A stretch of 64,000 nt of DNA from Brachyhypopomus gauderio (Eukaryota; Chordata; Actinopteri; Gymnotiformes; Hypopomidae). This document shows, piece after piece, positions 12,776-26,400 of the stretch. Every line of letters starts with the position of its first letter. Position 1 is the first letter of the stretch. Location: NCBI RefSeq assembly GCF_052324685.1, contig NC_135218.1:17051979-17115978 (forward strand), in the 5' to 3' direction. Position numbers and translations under genes: made by a program. A model generated the notes under the pieces. That model was not told where the DNA came from and did not search any database. It saw only the letters and a list, made by a program, of their open reading frames with translations.

Positions 12776-13508
12776 GCCTTTTATTATTTTATTAAACATG
12801 TTATTTGTAGATGTCTGTTAGCTTGTGCCCAAAAGGGTTTATACTTTACTGACTAGATTTGTGGAAACAGGATCAGTATGTTGCTGACAGTGTGCAGTAT
12901 GAAACCCAGATAGTGATGGAGATCTGTAGACCTGTAGGTTCTGTATTGATGATGTCAGTGTACACATGATGGTAAGCCTTTGGGTTTTTTGTGTGTCTAA
13001 GACAGTATGACTTTACACCAAGAACTGGTTCTATTGTCTCTATAGTGTTTCTCAAAAAATCTAAATGAATGTTTTTTTTTTTTTGGCTTAGTAAAAAGTA
13101 TATTTAGAGAAATTATCACTTAAAAGCTCTTTAATAAATCATCATATTGGAATTGAAATATATATTAATATAAATCATGTTTACACACCATATGCATCTT
13201 TTTTACAATATTTGCGATGTCATATATTTCACATGTTTGCACACACAGTGTATTTTTTAAATGATCAGCTTATGCGGACATATAGCTGAATGTAAATAAG
13301 AAAAAGCATCAGCCTTTATTGGCACCAATATTCTCGAGCATAAAAGGGCGCCATGATCCTTTTGTACTGATCTAAGTAAATAGAAAAAATTCCAGATATC
13401 AGCAAGGTATTTTAGATTGCAAACTTCACCTACATCTAATGCTATAAAAGCCTCCTTTGTACTGTGGACATAATGCTCAGTGTGAGTTTGGCGCAGGTTC
13501 CTTGACTT

Positions 13509-13526
13509 ACCACCAGGTGGCAAAAG
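13509..13526 (+). promoter_or_regulatory. CTCF-like motif
   Basis: CCACCAGGTGGCA on the plus strand fits the CTCF core CCASYAGRKGGCA at every position. It lies about 3.6 kb downstream of the ptma 3' end. Binding is inferred. Confidence 0.5.
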
Positions 13527-15340
13527 TGCTAGAGAAGGAGGTCTCACCTACGCCCTCAAGAGGGGAGGATTGTGTAACTTGGCAAAGGACAGAGAGCCAA
13601 TCCTCAGCACAGTCTCAGTCTACTGCACCAGAGCTAGCAGACCACATTCCTAAAAGCAGTGCTGTACACTTGGAGAAACAGGGAAGGGCTTTCACTTATA
13701 TAACTGACATTTTTTCAATACCAAATATATTTGGCTCCTTGAGTAACAGTAAAAAGGAGTGGCTAAAATGTATTGCGCTTGTAACATGTGCAAACTGGTG
13801 CAAGACTACTATTAAAAAATGGTTCACTCGATGCACAAGTGCCTGGCGTTTGGATTAAAAATGTCAAACTGTGTGAGCAGAAGTGTAGGACGTAAGACAT
13901 GTTTTGTGCAGTGACTGAGCACATTCCAGACCTGAGCTCTACTGGACATACAGACTTCAGACTGTCCTTTACTGCTCAAGCACAGAGACCTTGGAAACTA
14001 CGATACCTTTAAACCCAGGAGGAAATGATGTGAGTTCTGTCTAAATATTATTACTGTAGTGGAATTGTGAGTTTCATTTAAAACGTTCCATAATAGCATC
14101 CTGAGTTTGTGGTTCAGCAGATCCACAAGCCCATTCTAGACTGTTGTTCTTTCTAACTTTACATAAAAATTATTTATGGTGACACATTAAAAGTGTTTGC
14201 AATTTTAATATAATGCATTGCCATTTGATTTCTGCCATTGTCATTGACATGTTTACATATCATTTATATTTTCTGCAGTATTGTACTACATGATTGTAGT
14301 CCAAAAATAGTTTCAAGTGTATCTGAGAATAAAAAATAAAGAGTTCATTATTAAAAATGCATCAGTATAATTTCTGTCTGTTTTCTGTCCATCAAAAAAA
14401 TATATATAATTGTCCTTTTATTTTCTTAAAATATTGTTACCTCCATGAATAAAGTTCATGGCAACAGGCACATTGAGGTAGATGGAACAGTCTAACACTT
14501 TGATGACTAGTTCAAGATGTCAGCCCATAGCCAATCATAACACAAAGCATCAGATAAGACCGATAGCTTCCTCTGAATGTATTACGTGCCACTGCAAACA
14601 CTTCAGTGCTTCACATGAAATCACACCTGAACTGAAGAGAAACAATCCAGCAGCCACTGACCAATGTGTTTATTAGTGACCAAGGACACATTTTAGGTAG
14701 TGATGTGTTTCTCTGTACTACAGCTGGTGTTGGTGACCATGAATACATAATATTATCTGATATATATTTGATACATTTTATCTTTTGGAAAAATGTGCAC
14801 AATGTTCTGAAAGGCTGTTATATTATAATAAATGTATAATATATGAATATATTTTCTAATTATCCACTGATGCAATTATTTCTTTCTGCACATTGTGACA
14901 AAAATATTAAAACGTTTTTTTATTAATATATTTGTTGCATATATATTTTTTAGCCCTAAGTAATTTCAGAAATACCTGTAACACAAGTAATTGCAATTCC
15001 TGCAGCTAAAAAAAGACCTAGATATGATGGACATAGACTGTCCTAAATCTTATGAAGTGCTGTTTACAATTAATATGAATTAATTTCTTTTATAAATCTT
15101 AAGCAGAAAGCTTATATCCAAGATTTATTTGGATTTACCAAGATCTTTCATGTTTTCCACCATTAACCCATTTAGTTCACATTCCTGCAGCTTTGTGACA
15201 TCTGCCTGGTTAGAGGTCAGCTCTTACCCACTGAGTACAAATGGCCAAATTTATTCAGTCAATCTGAGCACTATTGATTTCCTTGCCCTACAGAGCTGTC
15301 TCAGCACTGCACGGCATGCAAAATCAATGTGACACACATG

Positions 15341-15346
<6 letters not shown>

Positions 15347-15381
<35 letters not shown>
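15347..15381. repeat. (CA)n microsatellite
   Basis: About 17 CA dinucleotides in a row, with shorter CA and CACATA stretches on the left. Confidence 0.9.
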
Positions 15382-16757
15382 CCAACAACACACACAAATG
15401 CAATCACTTAAACATATTTGTGCATTGATGGTTTAATATTTTAAGAAAATGTGTTTGACTATCACTGTATCCAACCTCCAGTTAATTTAAATAACAATAA
15501 GATATAGTGCAAAATCACTGCTTTGGTATTATGACTGCAGTAGTAATAATAACTAGATTTTAAGAGCCCTTAAGTAAGATTACTGAGGTTTAACTGTTAA
15601 TCAAGCTCTAAGCTTTGTAAACACATACCCTCTGTACCAAGCTCAGTTTTCCAGCTACATAATTGCTTTTGACACCTCTGATTAGGAAAAAATATCTTGC
15701 AGTCATGCAACAAACAAAAGAAATGCAAAATAAAGTCATTAAGACTTAGAATGTTTGCTGGATGTCAACTCAGAATCAGACAGGTTTGTTTATTATGAAA
15801 TCACAGCACTCCCAGTATTGACTTAATTTCTCAGGGAATGCCAACATTTATAGTCTAGCTGTTACATGATTAGTAACACTTGCAAATCTGACTATCACAT
15901 ATCAAGAAATACGTGGGTGAGAAGACTTCCTCTGAACTCTTGAAGGTAACTGGAACTTATCTACAATGGTGAACATTCAATAACATCTTCAAGCACATTC
16001 AGAGACTATGGCTACACCACAGCACAGTAATACAAGCTACTACTTACACCTGGGTTTTTACTGCCAGCTTTTGTCTCTCTCTACATTACCAGCATTTTTT
16101 AAGAAAAGAATTACAAATCAAGCCATCTTTCTAGTGGGGCTGTGTGTGGGGAATGTCAGTGGAATAAGTAGAGAGGGTTGAACAGAAGAAAGGGTCCTGA
16201 TGTCCTCGGTCAATGAGCAGTGTGTGAAACTGAAAAGGTGATGAGGTGCTGATCTCTTTCACAATTCAGAATAAATGCATGCCGAGTGTATTATTTAGTA
16301 ACAATATTACAAGTATAATTTGGAAAACTGAAAACAGACAGTACTGATATCAAATATACCTTTTTGGATCTTCAAATATTTCCTGCCAGTATTTGTAGTA
16401 GCATTTTTATGTATTTGCTTGTGCTGGTATATCTTTAGTGCAATCTTGAAGCAAAGATGGATATTGTGGAAGTCATACATATTTTATAACTTGAATTGCT
16501 TATTACTTTTAAACAATCACTATTTTTCAGTAATTATATTCAACAAGCTCTCAGAATATCTTTTGGTATACATGACAGCGGATCCAAAATAAGAACTTTG
16601 TATGTTGAAATACTTAATAGTATTTAATGGGGAAAATGAAAGTGTATGAAGTGTTATTAGGACATTGCTCATAGACAAGACTGGGAATCACAAGAGAAGT
16701 ATAGCGCCCCCTTCAGGCATAACCCAGGATATTACTATTATCAAGAGTAAGGGCAAG

Positions 16758-16762
<5 letters not shown>

Positions 16763-16790
<28 letters not shown>
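16763..16790. repeat. (AT)n microsatellite
   Basis: Fourteen AT dinucleotides in a row, in an AT-rich setting. Confidence 0.9.
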
Positions 16791-17099
16791 CTGTATAATT
16801 GACCAAACAACGGAGTCCATATTTTCTAAGGAAATAAAGTGTACATTAAAATGGAATAATTCACACAGTCAGATTTATTTAATGCAATATAATTTATACT
16901 GGATCTTGAGGTCTTAAGGCATGAATAATTTACATTGATGTACATTTCCCTCTGACATACTGAAATATGTGAACTGCATATCTGAAAATGATGTTTGTTC
17001 ATGAGTATATTCTCTACACCTCCAACATTAAAAGCTCATCTAAAAGTTAAAGAAAAAATTGGAAAAAAAAAATTAGGAACTCACAAAATAAAATTTCGG

Positions 17100-17643
17100 T
17101 TTATTGTCGCACAACAATTTCACACATACATCAAACAGGCCACAATAGATAGCAATTTAATAGACAAGTAAGAAAAGAATTCTTTCCTTAAGCCTTGCCG
17201 TCTCATACAAACCAACTACGTATGGTACAACTGATGTACATACACAAAGTACTGGAATGCTTTGATTTAAACGGCTTTTTTTTTTTTTTTTTTACAATTT
17301 CAGTTGAGATAACATGACATGGTCAAACCACAAGTAAAATCTATTTCATAGAGAGGCTTCAACTTCAAAGCACCGTTTGGTAACCAGAGATCACTGTCAA
17401 AAATGGCTGACCTCCTAACAATATGTACAAAAATATAAAATGTAAATAAAAATACAAACAAATTCTCCTTTTAAAGTATTTTGTAAGAAGGTAGAGCTTT
17501 GAAGTCTTGGTTGTTTCTACAAAATTTGCAGTTATGTGTGTGTACACAGATGCCGAACTCTACTTGATGATGACCACATTATCTTCCCCCAGTGGATGAG
17601 TTTAGGAGAGGAGGGTTGACAGGACGTTCAGCAGACTGCCCTC
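17100..17643 (-). other. ptma: ptma 3' UTR with polyadenylation signal
   Basis: On the minus strand the stretch from the stop codon to the AATAAA signal at 17100-17105 is the likely 3' UTR. It includes a long A-run (a T-run on the plus strand, 17276-17293). No other gene feature is seen in it. Confidence 0.65.
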
Positions 17644-20568
17644 TTAATCATCTGTCTTCTGCTTCTTGGTTTCAACGTCCTCCTAAAAACAAAGGATTAG
17701 ACCTCACAGCACAAAATCTGCAATATGAACTTGGTGTAAAAATGTTCCTGACAAAAGGGCACTTACTTCCTCGTCGTCATCTTCAGCTGCTCGTTTCCCT
17801 GTGCCCCCCTCAGCGTCATCTTCCTCATCATCTTCATCACCTGCAATGGTGTGAGTTTTAAGTCAGGCAAGGTTATTGTCTTACTGTGTTGCTTAACTCA
17901 CAATGAAGCTCTTACAGAGTAACCACAGCAGAGGCACTTTGATTTTGTTAATTTATTGACAGGGCGAGTTACCTTCGTCTTCTTCATCCTCTTCCTCACC
18001 AACATCATCCTCTTCTTCTTCTACTTCATTTTCTGGATCTCCATTTTCCTCATTATCCTGAAAAATATTAGTATTATAATTTCATAATGTACTTTTTGAC
18101 AACATTCTGAAAGATGAGCCCAACTCATTTAATGTGTACTGATAGCGCAAGTTTACGAGGGGTTGCATTTGAAGTTCTGATCTCATGGTCTGGTGAATAT
18201 CCAATAAAAACAAGACAAAAAACGAAATCTTACTGCATTTCCATTGGCTGGAGCAGTTTTCCCATTTTCTGCTTCGTCCTCAACCACCTTCTTTTCTTTA
18301 AGGTCCTGGGAAATAAAATAGATTTATTGAACTTTTGTCTTATGGGGGCTCAAATGTTTGTTAGAAACCCCATAGTAGGTCTTACACTACTTTTTGTTTC
18401 ACACAAAAAGGCTCAACTTCAATTCTTAAAGCTCATTGGACGTTGACCTTTTCCATCTCCGCCTTGTTTAAAATACCTTACTGAAGTGTTGTAATCTGAT
18501 ACGTCGGTGGTGTTAGCGCCAAAGAGCTGTGTAGTTCAGTAAATAATCTACACCATAGGTTTCGTCGAAGACACGCCCGTGGAAAAACTACAACTCCCAG
18601 CCTGCATACACAGATTATTTTAACGCAGCCAATAAGAACGCTGGAACGAACACCACCAGAAAGAGGCTCGATAGATTAACCCGAGATGGAACAATAGCGA
18701 CATGCACGTAGAGGTTTTTCTTCTTTACCATATGGAGATTATTTTAACAAATCTATTTTAAACAGTTATTGTGGCGCTACTTACGTCCTTGAACTTAATT
18801 TGTTCAGACGGTTGTAAAAATCACATTATTTTTGCCACCAAAATAAAAAACAGTTTTAACCTTCAGAACAGGCCTATGTCGTACCCCAGAGTATGTTCTA
18901 GTGCGGCAAATCGCTTGAATTAATGCATTTAGGTCGTAACCCTTAGTCTTTAAGCCGTTTATTAGTACAGCACGCCAGCAACGTCTCCTTACACCATTAC
19001 ATTACATGTCAGTGCTTTGTAGTCTCAGACCAACACTAAGCGTCACTGACTCAGATGAATAATCCCGGCTAGGATATATTCCCTGCGTTCGCTCTAAAAA
19101 AAGGAAAAAGATGGTCCGCCGTGGATAGGCTATAAAATTGACGAACAGCATGGCCGGTTAGCGACAGTTGAAACAGAAATAATCTACACATTTTTTACTT
19201 GATTAACGGGATATATCCTCGTCAAGGTAGGCTATAGAGCGGTGCTTTGCAATAGCCTAACAAAGGACAAATGGTCATAGATGGTGTTCTGTCCCCAGTT
19301 ATTAGATTTTCGCTTTTTGTTACCAGAGAAAACTTTTATACAGCAGGGGAAGGCTGGAAAAGACGCTCACACTGATGCAATGTAACTTCTGTTCCGTGCT
19401 CGCATTCTGCGTTGGCCATTTATTACATATTATTGTAAACTCACATAACCCGCAAACAGCGTTGCGGAGTGAACCGTTTAGGCTACACTGGTTGCCTAGC
19501 CAAATTTTGCGGGATAACTTCGTCAGTGCGAGGTGTCGAGAGGCTCCCCATTTGCACCTGCAGACGAACAAACGCGGAAAAACGAAATCGTAATCGCCGT
19601 GTCCCTGATTTAACATCTGAAAACGACCCGACAGTGTACCCGGCAGCCAAAATAAGACAAGGTACTCATCAATAACAGTAATAGGTCGCTCCTTTACTCG
19701 CTATCAAAATGGGTTCACCATTATCTGAACTTGCCACAACTTCCACAATAAATGCGTCATTTATGCCGCTTCGAGATAAAATCCCCGCCAAACAGCCGAC
19801 GTGCCTCATTAGAACCAGATTACCATATTTGACAGAAATAAAGAACTACGACAAATATCTAATATATCTCAATCTCTGAAATGAATCTAAATAATCACGG
19901 AATTACTGGCACATGATACAAACGGAATAATCTGACCAACGGACCACAGTCTAGTCTGTGGCATCATTCATCAAGAAGCGTGTAGAAGGAGACATCAAGG
20001 TTCCTCCAGCGCAGAAGCGAACTTGTCATATCGGAATAAGGGAGGCAATGGCTTGTGGATTGACAAATCGCCGCGTCTCCTAAATGCAATAGGCTCTCCT
20101 ATCAGCGATTACACTGGTGAAAAAAAAAAACCCAATAACTTGTTCAAAAAGAAGTTGGAGATGTTAAGATATTATGTCTGCAGCTCAATGTACTTTTTTC
20201 AAAAGGGAACCGAAACGTTTCTAACAAAGAACCCGCGCAGACTGTTACGCTCAGGACAATGCAAGCTCTGGCTACTAATGTTTCTGAAGCAAACCCAACT
20301 TTAGAGTGCATGTTACATTTTTCCATCCAGAAAAGTCTTCACAGAAACATTATGCGTCCACGTCAACGACAAAAAAGATGCAGCCCAACGAACGCTGTTC
20401 CCATACGACAATTGTACAATTTCCACACAGAAATCCTTATTCCATAAGAATATGTGGTCCATTCTTTCAAAATTCCATAAACCGCGTTTTTCGAGTTTTT
20501 ACACTAGATAATAAATTCCCTACCTTTGCGGAGATTTCCGAGCTGGTATCGACTTTTGTGTCAGCCAT
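17644..20568 (-). CDS. ptma: Prothymosin alpha, five coding exons, 104 aa
   Basis: Coding exons: 20568-20524 (MADTKVDTSSEISAK), 18305-18234, 18057-17973, 17840-17767 and 17682-17644. All have GT/AG borders and the phases join without a break. Prothymosin alpha is a small, intrinsically disordered, extremely acidic nuclear protein that binds histone H1 and takes part in chromatin decondensation and cell survival. The N-terminus matches the family, as does the DLKEKK box at the start of exon 2. Exons 3 and 4 are runs of Glu and Asp, and the end has TGKRAAEDD then ETKKQKTDD, the two halves of the nuclear localisation signal. Length is close to the usual 110 aa. The start has G at -3 and +4. The paralogue (ptmaa or ptmab) was not resolved. 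Intron 1 is about 2.2 kb. Confidence 0.95.
18585..18607 (+). promoter_or_regulatory. ZNF143/THAP11-type SBS motif in ptma intron 1
   Basis: ACTACAACTCCCAGCCTGCA matches the long ZNF143/THAP11 (SBS) motif, usually ACTACAATTCCCAGCATGC. It lies in a CpG-containing part of ptma intron 1 and could mark an internal promoter or enhancer. The motif match is seen; its activity is inferred. Confidence 0.5.
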
Positions 20569-20639
20569 TTCTGCCTAAACGTAAAAATGTGATGCGGTCA
20601 CGGAACAAAATAATGTGAAGAGGGGTCCAAAAGGCTTAT

Positions 20640-20750
20640 AATAAAGATAAAGGGTTAGTTAGTGCCTGTGGCAAACTCACTCGACGGCGGAGTCCTTAAT
20701 ATAGAGGAATGGGCGGAGTCTAAAGGCGGGCAGTTTTAAATGATTGGTCG
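20640..20750 (-). promoter_or_regulatory. ptma: ptma core promoter: CCAAT, GC boxes, TATA
   Basis: On the minus strand, in order toward the gene, are a CCAATCA box (20741-20747), GC boxes GCCCGCC (about 20725-20731) and CCGCCC (20711-20716), and a TATA-like CTCTATATTAAGG (20694-20706). Transcription would start near 20665-20675, about 100 bases before the ATG at 20568. The order and spacing are those of a classical strong promoter, which fits an abundantly expressed gene. Confidence 0.7.
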
Positions 20751-23411
20751 ATATAGCGAAAAATCTGTAGTCTATGTCTAATTCGCCAGTCTCGAACAAT
20801 GGACAGTATTTCTACACTGAGGGAAACCGCTTGCAAACCAACCTTTCTGAGTCATTTATGTGACTAGTAACTGTCGCTGCACTATTTTGACTAGTCTCCT
20901 GATTGACGACTAATGTGAGACCCCCACCAAACAAACAAACAAACAAAAAAAAAACTAGGCTGTCTAGATCTAGACTACACGTTTTTGATAAGGTAATACT
21001 CTGGACTATCAAGATGTCCCGTCTTATTCTTATTAATAACCAGCTGACAAAACAGTTAAAGCTGGTCTTTAATTATACCTTTCTTTTACTCATAGGTTCA
21101 GCAGCCTATAACATCTGCGGGTCACATTTCGGTGTTATTACATCTGATTTGCACGTGTTGTTATATGTAGGGTATAGAGAGTAGCTAAACCTATATATGA
21201 AAATGTGATTACATGGAACTTTTTAGGGAATGTTCTCTTGTAATGAGAACGTAATCAAAACTCGGAGACTATACGTCCGTTTCCTGAGGTCTTACATAAA
21301 CAATCCTATCTTACAAGGTGAGATAAACTTGCTGTCTAATAAATAAGGTCACGTATTCAAAGATCAAAGGAGAACATTGCGGTACTTAGTAAAAACTCCT
21401 CTGGGTAAACCTTCTCGAATTTGAGCGACAGTTTCGGGCCCCTCCCCTTTACCAAAGCGTCTCACCAAAAAATATTGGCCTTGCGAGAAAACGCTAGTGC
21501 ATAGTGAATGCTTTGTAGAAAATGCCATTTTCCTCCGATCTCAGAACGGTTTTGTCGCTTTTCTTTCCTTGGCTAATATTAGATATGGGTGGGACGAAGC
21601 TGATCCTAAGTCATTGTAAAGGTCAGATTTAACCCTGAAACGTGCAAGACAGTAATGAAAAATACTGTAAAAAGGAGAACGAACACGTCGAAAAATTAAC
21701 CTATAACCAGTTTTATTGGTTTTGTATCAAAATGTTTGAATAATGAATAACCACTCAGAAGATTAAGCTTATTGAAGTTTTTTTTCCTTGATTTTGAATA
21801 ATTGGTGCAACAACCAATATGGACGACTCTATGAATTTTGATAAAAGAGATAGAATATGTCGCTCAAACAAAGTAGTTTGAGTGCATTTTTGGAGTTATG
21901 TGGACATCATCTTTTGATGTCAAATGTATAGGAGAAATTCACGAAATATATTGACAATAAAATTTGAAAAGGGGAAAAAAGTTCCTCACCAAGATGGCCA
22001 AATAAAAATGCCGTATGGCGTCTTGAAGTCTCCCAATTGGATGATGGAGAGGAACGAACGCAGTCTTGACGCTTTGCGAGAGCTGATTGGATTTCACGGA
22101 CGTCCATCAAATGAAACACCTCGACGAAGGCTCTTGGAAAACCTGGGATGGGTGTCGCTCTCTGGAATGTGTGTGATCTGTAGTTGGTATGGCGGACCAA
22201 GAAAGCGTTTCCTATTGAGCGGGATTTGTTCATTCGGAACCACGTTTGCACTGTAAAGAATAGAGTATCATAATAGTATTACGTGTTACGTTCGTTGACT
22301 GAAGTTTTTTAACGATACTCCTAAATAGCCTATTCGTGGGGTCTGTGTATTCTGAGTTGGATACATGAATACAGAGGCTAGTAACATTTAATATTAATTT
22401 AGTAGGCTGCGTTTAATACGGATCAACAGTTACAACAGTGAGGAAGAGATTGATCTTGTTACGGGGACCACCCCGTATACAGTATAGGTGTCACGTTGAA
22501 ATTCGGTAGTCTACAAAACTGACCATAAATTATCGAATCTTATGTATGAAACGGCTTGGGTTGTCTACAGAGCTCATTTTACAAGGTTTACTTCCGATGG
22601 TTTGAACGACTTTACTGTGGAAGGGAACACTTTATTTGAGTACCTATATGGATGTTTTCATTTTAAAGAAATGTTAAGTTAAAGCTCGTCCGGTACGTGG
22701 GGCTTTGTACGTTCAGTATGCAGATGTCTATAAAGTGCAGTATAAAATTTATTTATGTAACTGGTAATGATGTATATCCATGTCAAACTAGTCCCCATAG
22801 CTGGGTAGCTAATGTATATGTAAGTACGTGTGTGTACGTGCGTGCGCGTGAGAGTGAGTTTAGATTATGAAATTGTTTTTACTTTTATAGTCATTGTTTT
22901 AATTGCATTAGTTAATATAATTGAATCAGTTAATACATTAAATAGGAGACGTACTATTATGTCGACATCATGTTGACGGAGTAATTTCATATGATTGTTA
23001 TATGCACACTTGCCTGATTTAGTTCTCCCCCTGGTGGAGAAATATTAGCATTTTCGGAATAACAACACCGAGAAAGAGAATAAGTTAGAAGAGGCAGTGT
23101 TCTCAAATGCCAACCTAAAGGTCCTGCATATCTTTTATTAAATACTATAAAGTTATCTCCATGTACCAATGTGTTTTTGTTCTAAGATTGGAACATTATC
23201 TCAGGTTAGCACATTAATTTTAGATGTTAACGTAATAAGGAAATATGTGTGCACATTTTACAGTTAAAACCTTTTTCATCTCCTGCTTATGACTTGGGCA
23301 AAACTGAAAATCGGAAGCATTACTTTATTAATTGATCTATAATAGATAATATGAAAGGTAAGACTAAGAGAAACAAATTAAGTTATACTGTTAAACTGAA
23401 ACCGTTTAACA

Positions 23412-23429
23412 CCCCCCCCCCCCCCCCCC
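23412..23429. repeat. Poly-C run
   Basis: Eighteen C in a row, followed by an A-run. This is a low-complexity tract, and its length is a likely site of assembly or sequencing error. Confidence 0.9.
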
Positions 23430-26400
23430 TCCAAAAAAAAAGAGGCTAGTCTGTAGACAAGCCATGAGAGGGCAGTATCTGGGATCTCTGATTCCTACGA
23501 TAAGTACTATTTTCTTGTCAACTACAATAATAGCCTCACTGGAAATCCCCCTGTCTTGCTGCTGTCTGGTATTGTATGTCACATGATCATAACTAGACGT
23601 AGGCCCCCACAGTTCAGTTGCCCCCCTTCTCCTAAGCTACGACTTAGTAACCCACCCCCCCTCTACCTCAAAGACAATCTCATTACCACTGAGCACTCTG
23701 AAAGGCCCTCAGGGGAGGGATCTAGGGGACCCTGTGTTTATAAAAATACTAGCTATTCACATCAAATACAGTATCTGAACAATGACTGCCTGGGTGAGTA
23801 ACCAGTCTACATATACTATTTGAAAACATTTAGTGAGATAATAATTTATTATTGTTTGTCTGGTGAAATGTGGTACTCATGGGAGACTGATAGTAACATG
23901 TTTTTTAATGACATTTTGAAATGACAATGCAGTACAATTTTTTAGATTATGCACCATGTCAATAAAGCACTTATGTACATATCGAACAGCGCACAAGCTG
24001 TCTGCTTAGGCATAGTGAAACTGAATAAACATTTTGGTAAAACAACCCATGTTATGGCATTCATATATATCCATACTATATATCCTGTAAATCTACAGCT
24101 GATACTTAAGTTGCTCTTAAAATGTCTTGTACAAAGTATTAAACCTATATCACACATCTTAGTCACCACATGTAAATCTGTTTCTGGTTTAGAAACAGAA
24201 ACAAAAAAACCCAATCCACTTAGTAATATTATATTTAGAAGCAGTGCATAGAAGATTTTGCAGTGTGGTTATTTTTAGTGTTTCAGGTCCCAGAGAGCCA
24301 GCGTTAAATGCCAGTGTTATGAAGGTTTTGATCTTACATTTCTTTGGTCTCTGTATTAAGCATTCTTAGTTTCCCTCAGACAACCTTAACCCTGCCCTTT
24401 TCAGGCAAGGCAGAGCAGGCCCTCTTTTCTTCTCCTATCCCCCCTTCTCTTCCACTGTAGTAGTAGCAATGCCAAAACTCCACCCCCCCCCCCATCTCAT
24501 TTTTCATTTTTATTTAAATATAGCCCTCTGTTTTCCTGCAGCTGCACCCACAGCTTTCCCAGAGGCAGCAGAGCAGCAGAGAGGCCATCCTCTTCACCCT
24601 GGGCCTGGGTGACCACTGTCTCCTGCTCCCCCTCCCTCAGAGAAACAAACGCTGACAATACACATCAGTCCAGGAATAGCCTGGCGCATGATGCATGTCC
24701 ATTATTACTGCATGAGAGCTTTCCCCCCCCCCCCACACCCGTTTGTTACCTCCCCCTCCCCCCACCAAGCTGGTACTCTAGAGTGGAGGAGTGGTGTTAG
24801 GGAAAAGGTACACAGGAAGGAGTCACACTTCACCCCACCCTCTCCTCAGGGTGATCCATGATGTGGGGAGATGTTAGACACACATTTCCCAAGCGTGACG
24901 TTCAATGGGAGAAAATCAATTGTGACAAAGATTGCAGGGGCTTGACCCTATGACCCCTTGGTCCTGAGGCAAGGTTGTGTGTGCTTTACTTATAATTGAG
25001 CAGGCTAGAAGCTTGCCCCAGGCACTCACCAAGTGTGTATAGAGCAGGGGTACTGTCAGCTGCTGTGAAACCTCTCAGTTTTGCTTAACTTCATATTTGC
25101 GTATTTACTTGTTATTTACCTCTTATGTTGCAGGCTGGATCGGGAGACAGACCCAAGGTTCCCCAGTGTGCTCAAAGGTGAAACTGAAAGAACAGAATTG
25201 AAGCCGATGACTGAGATGTGCATACTTCCTGCGCAAAGTGTTACAGGGGAAGAAGAATGGCCACAGGTCATTGGTTCACAGGCTTTACCCTTGTCAGCCT
25301 AGCAACTGCATCATGTTGATTTTCAAATCGGTGTTTCTCAAACAACATTGGCACATATGATATGACCAGAAATGGCAGAATTTACATTACCCAATGGCTC
25401 CCATGATCACAGTCTTTTGTCAAAGTAAACACACAGTACATTCAAATAAGTATAATAGAAAATGTATGCATCACCTTTGTATCCCTCTCTGATTTCTCAA
25501 AATAAGCCAATTTGGCAAATAAACAGCAGATTTTAATGTTCTCGCCTCCTCCTAAGCAATATAAGAACCAACCAGATTTTCCTGAGTATGTACCTAGATG
25601 GCGCTGATGAGCACTGAGCATTTTAGGTGCCGTACAAAGCTGCTGCCCTCGCAGTATCAAGCTCACATTCAGGGGTGACAGGTAAGAGGACTGTTCACAG
25701 CAAGCTGTCATGAAGTGTGGTAGGACTATATCATTACAACTGCATAGAGATCCCTGCCCTTTCTGACTGTTCTGGTATAATTGGGTAAGTCAATTCTCAT
25801 TACAGTTGTTTGGTTGTCATTGGCATTGGATCTAAGTAGATTAGTAAGAGAAATGTATGAATGAGTTGCTATAAATTTGCACATTATGTTATCATCATGT
25901 AAAATTTTTCTTACATTTTATTTTATTTTATTTATTCCTCTATATGATATTTCCATGTAGCAGTAGTTTGAATTGGGCATCTCTGTTTTAAAGTTCACAT
26001 TTCCAACAACTATCATTCTGTTATGCGGATATGTAATATTGGTGCCCAATAACTACTTATTATAGGAGGAAGTATTATATTTAACTTCCTCCTCATACAC
26101 AATATTTTTGGTCTCATAAGCACGTGTGATTGGCAGCATGCTACACATACACAAAGCTTGTGTGGAGAGGACTGAGGGAATTGTTGCATACACCGGAGAT
26201 GACTGATGGAATGTCGCATATGGAGATGATTGGTTTCACTATTTAAAATGATGTGACTCAAGCCAGAGCAGTACAGTGCAGTTCACTTTAATTTGACCAA
26301 GAATAAGCCTATTCTGGAACTTCCTTTTTATGAGTGACATTAATAAAACTTCTATAAAACTATCTATAAAATCTATATAATTCTCTCTTCTTAATACATA

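Larger units (their letters stand above)
12780..17095. other. Intergenic region downstream of ptma
   Basis: No gene was recognised. It contains a CTCF-like motif at 13509-13526, a CA repeat at 15347-15381, an AT repeat at 16763-16790 and AT-rich sequence. The 133-codon plus-strand frame at 13457-13858 has no recognisable domain and no splice or promoter support. Confidence 0.5.

Noticed and set aside
13457-13858. 133-codon open frame on the plus strand
   Set aside because: No recognisable protein; it overlaps a CTCF-like motif, and its length is compatible with chance given the number of frames examined.
25136-25178. Short exon-like block between a TTGCAG acceptor and a GGTGAA donor
   Set aside because: Only about 43 bases with no neighbouring exons; splice-like signals this weak are common by chance.
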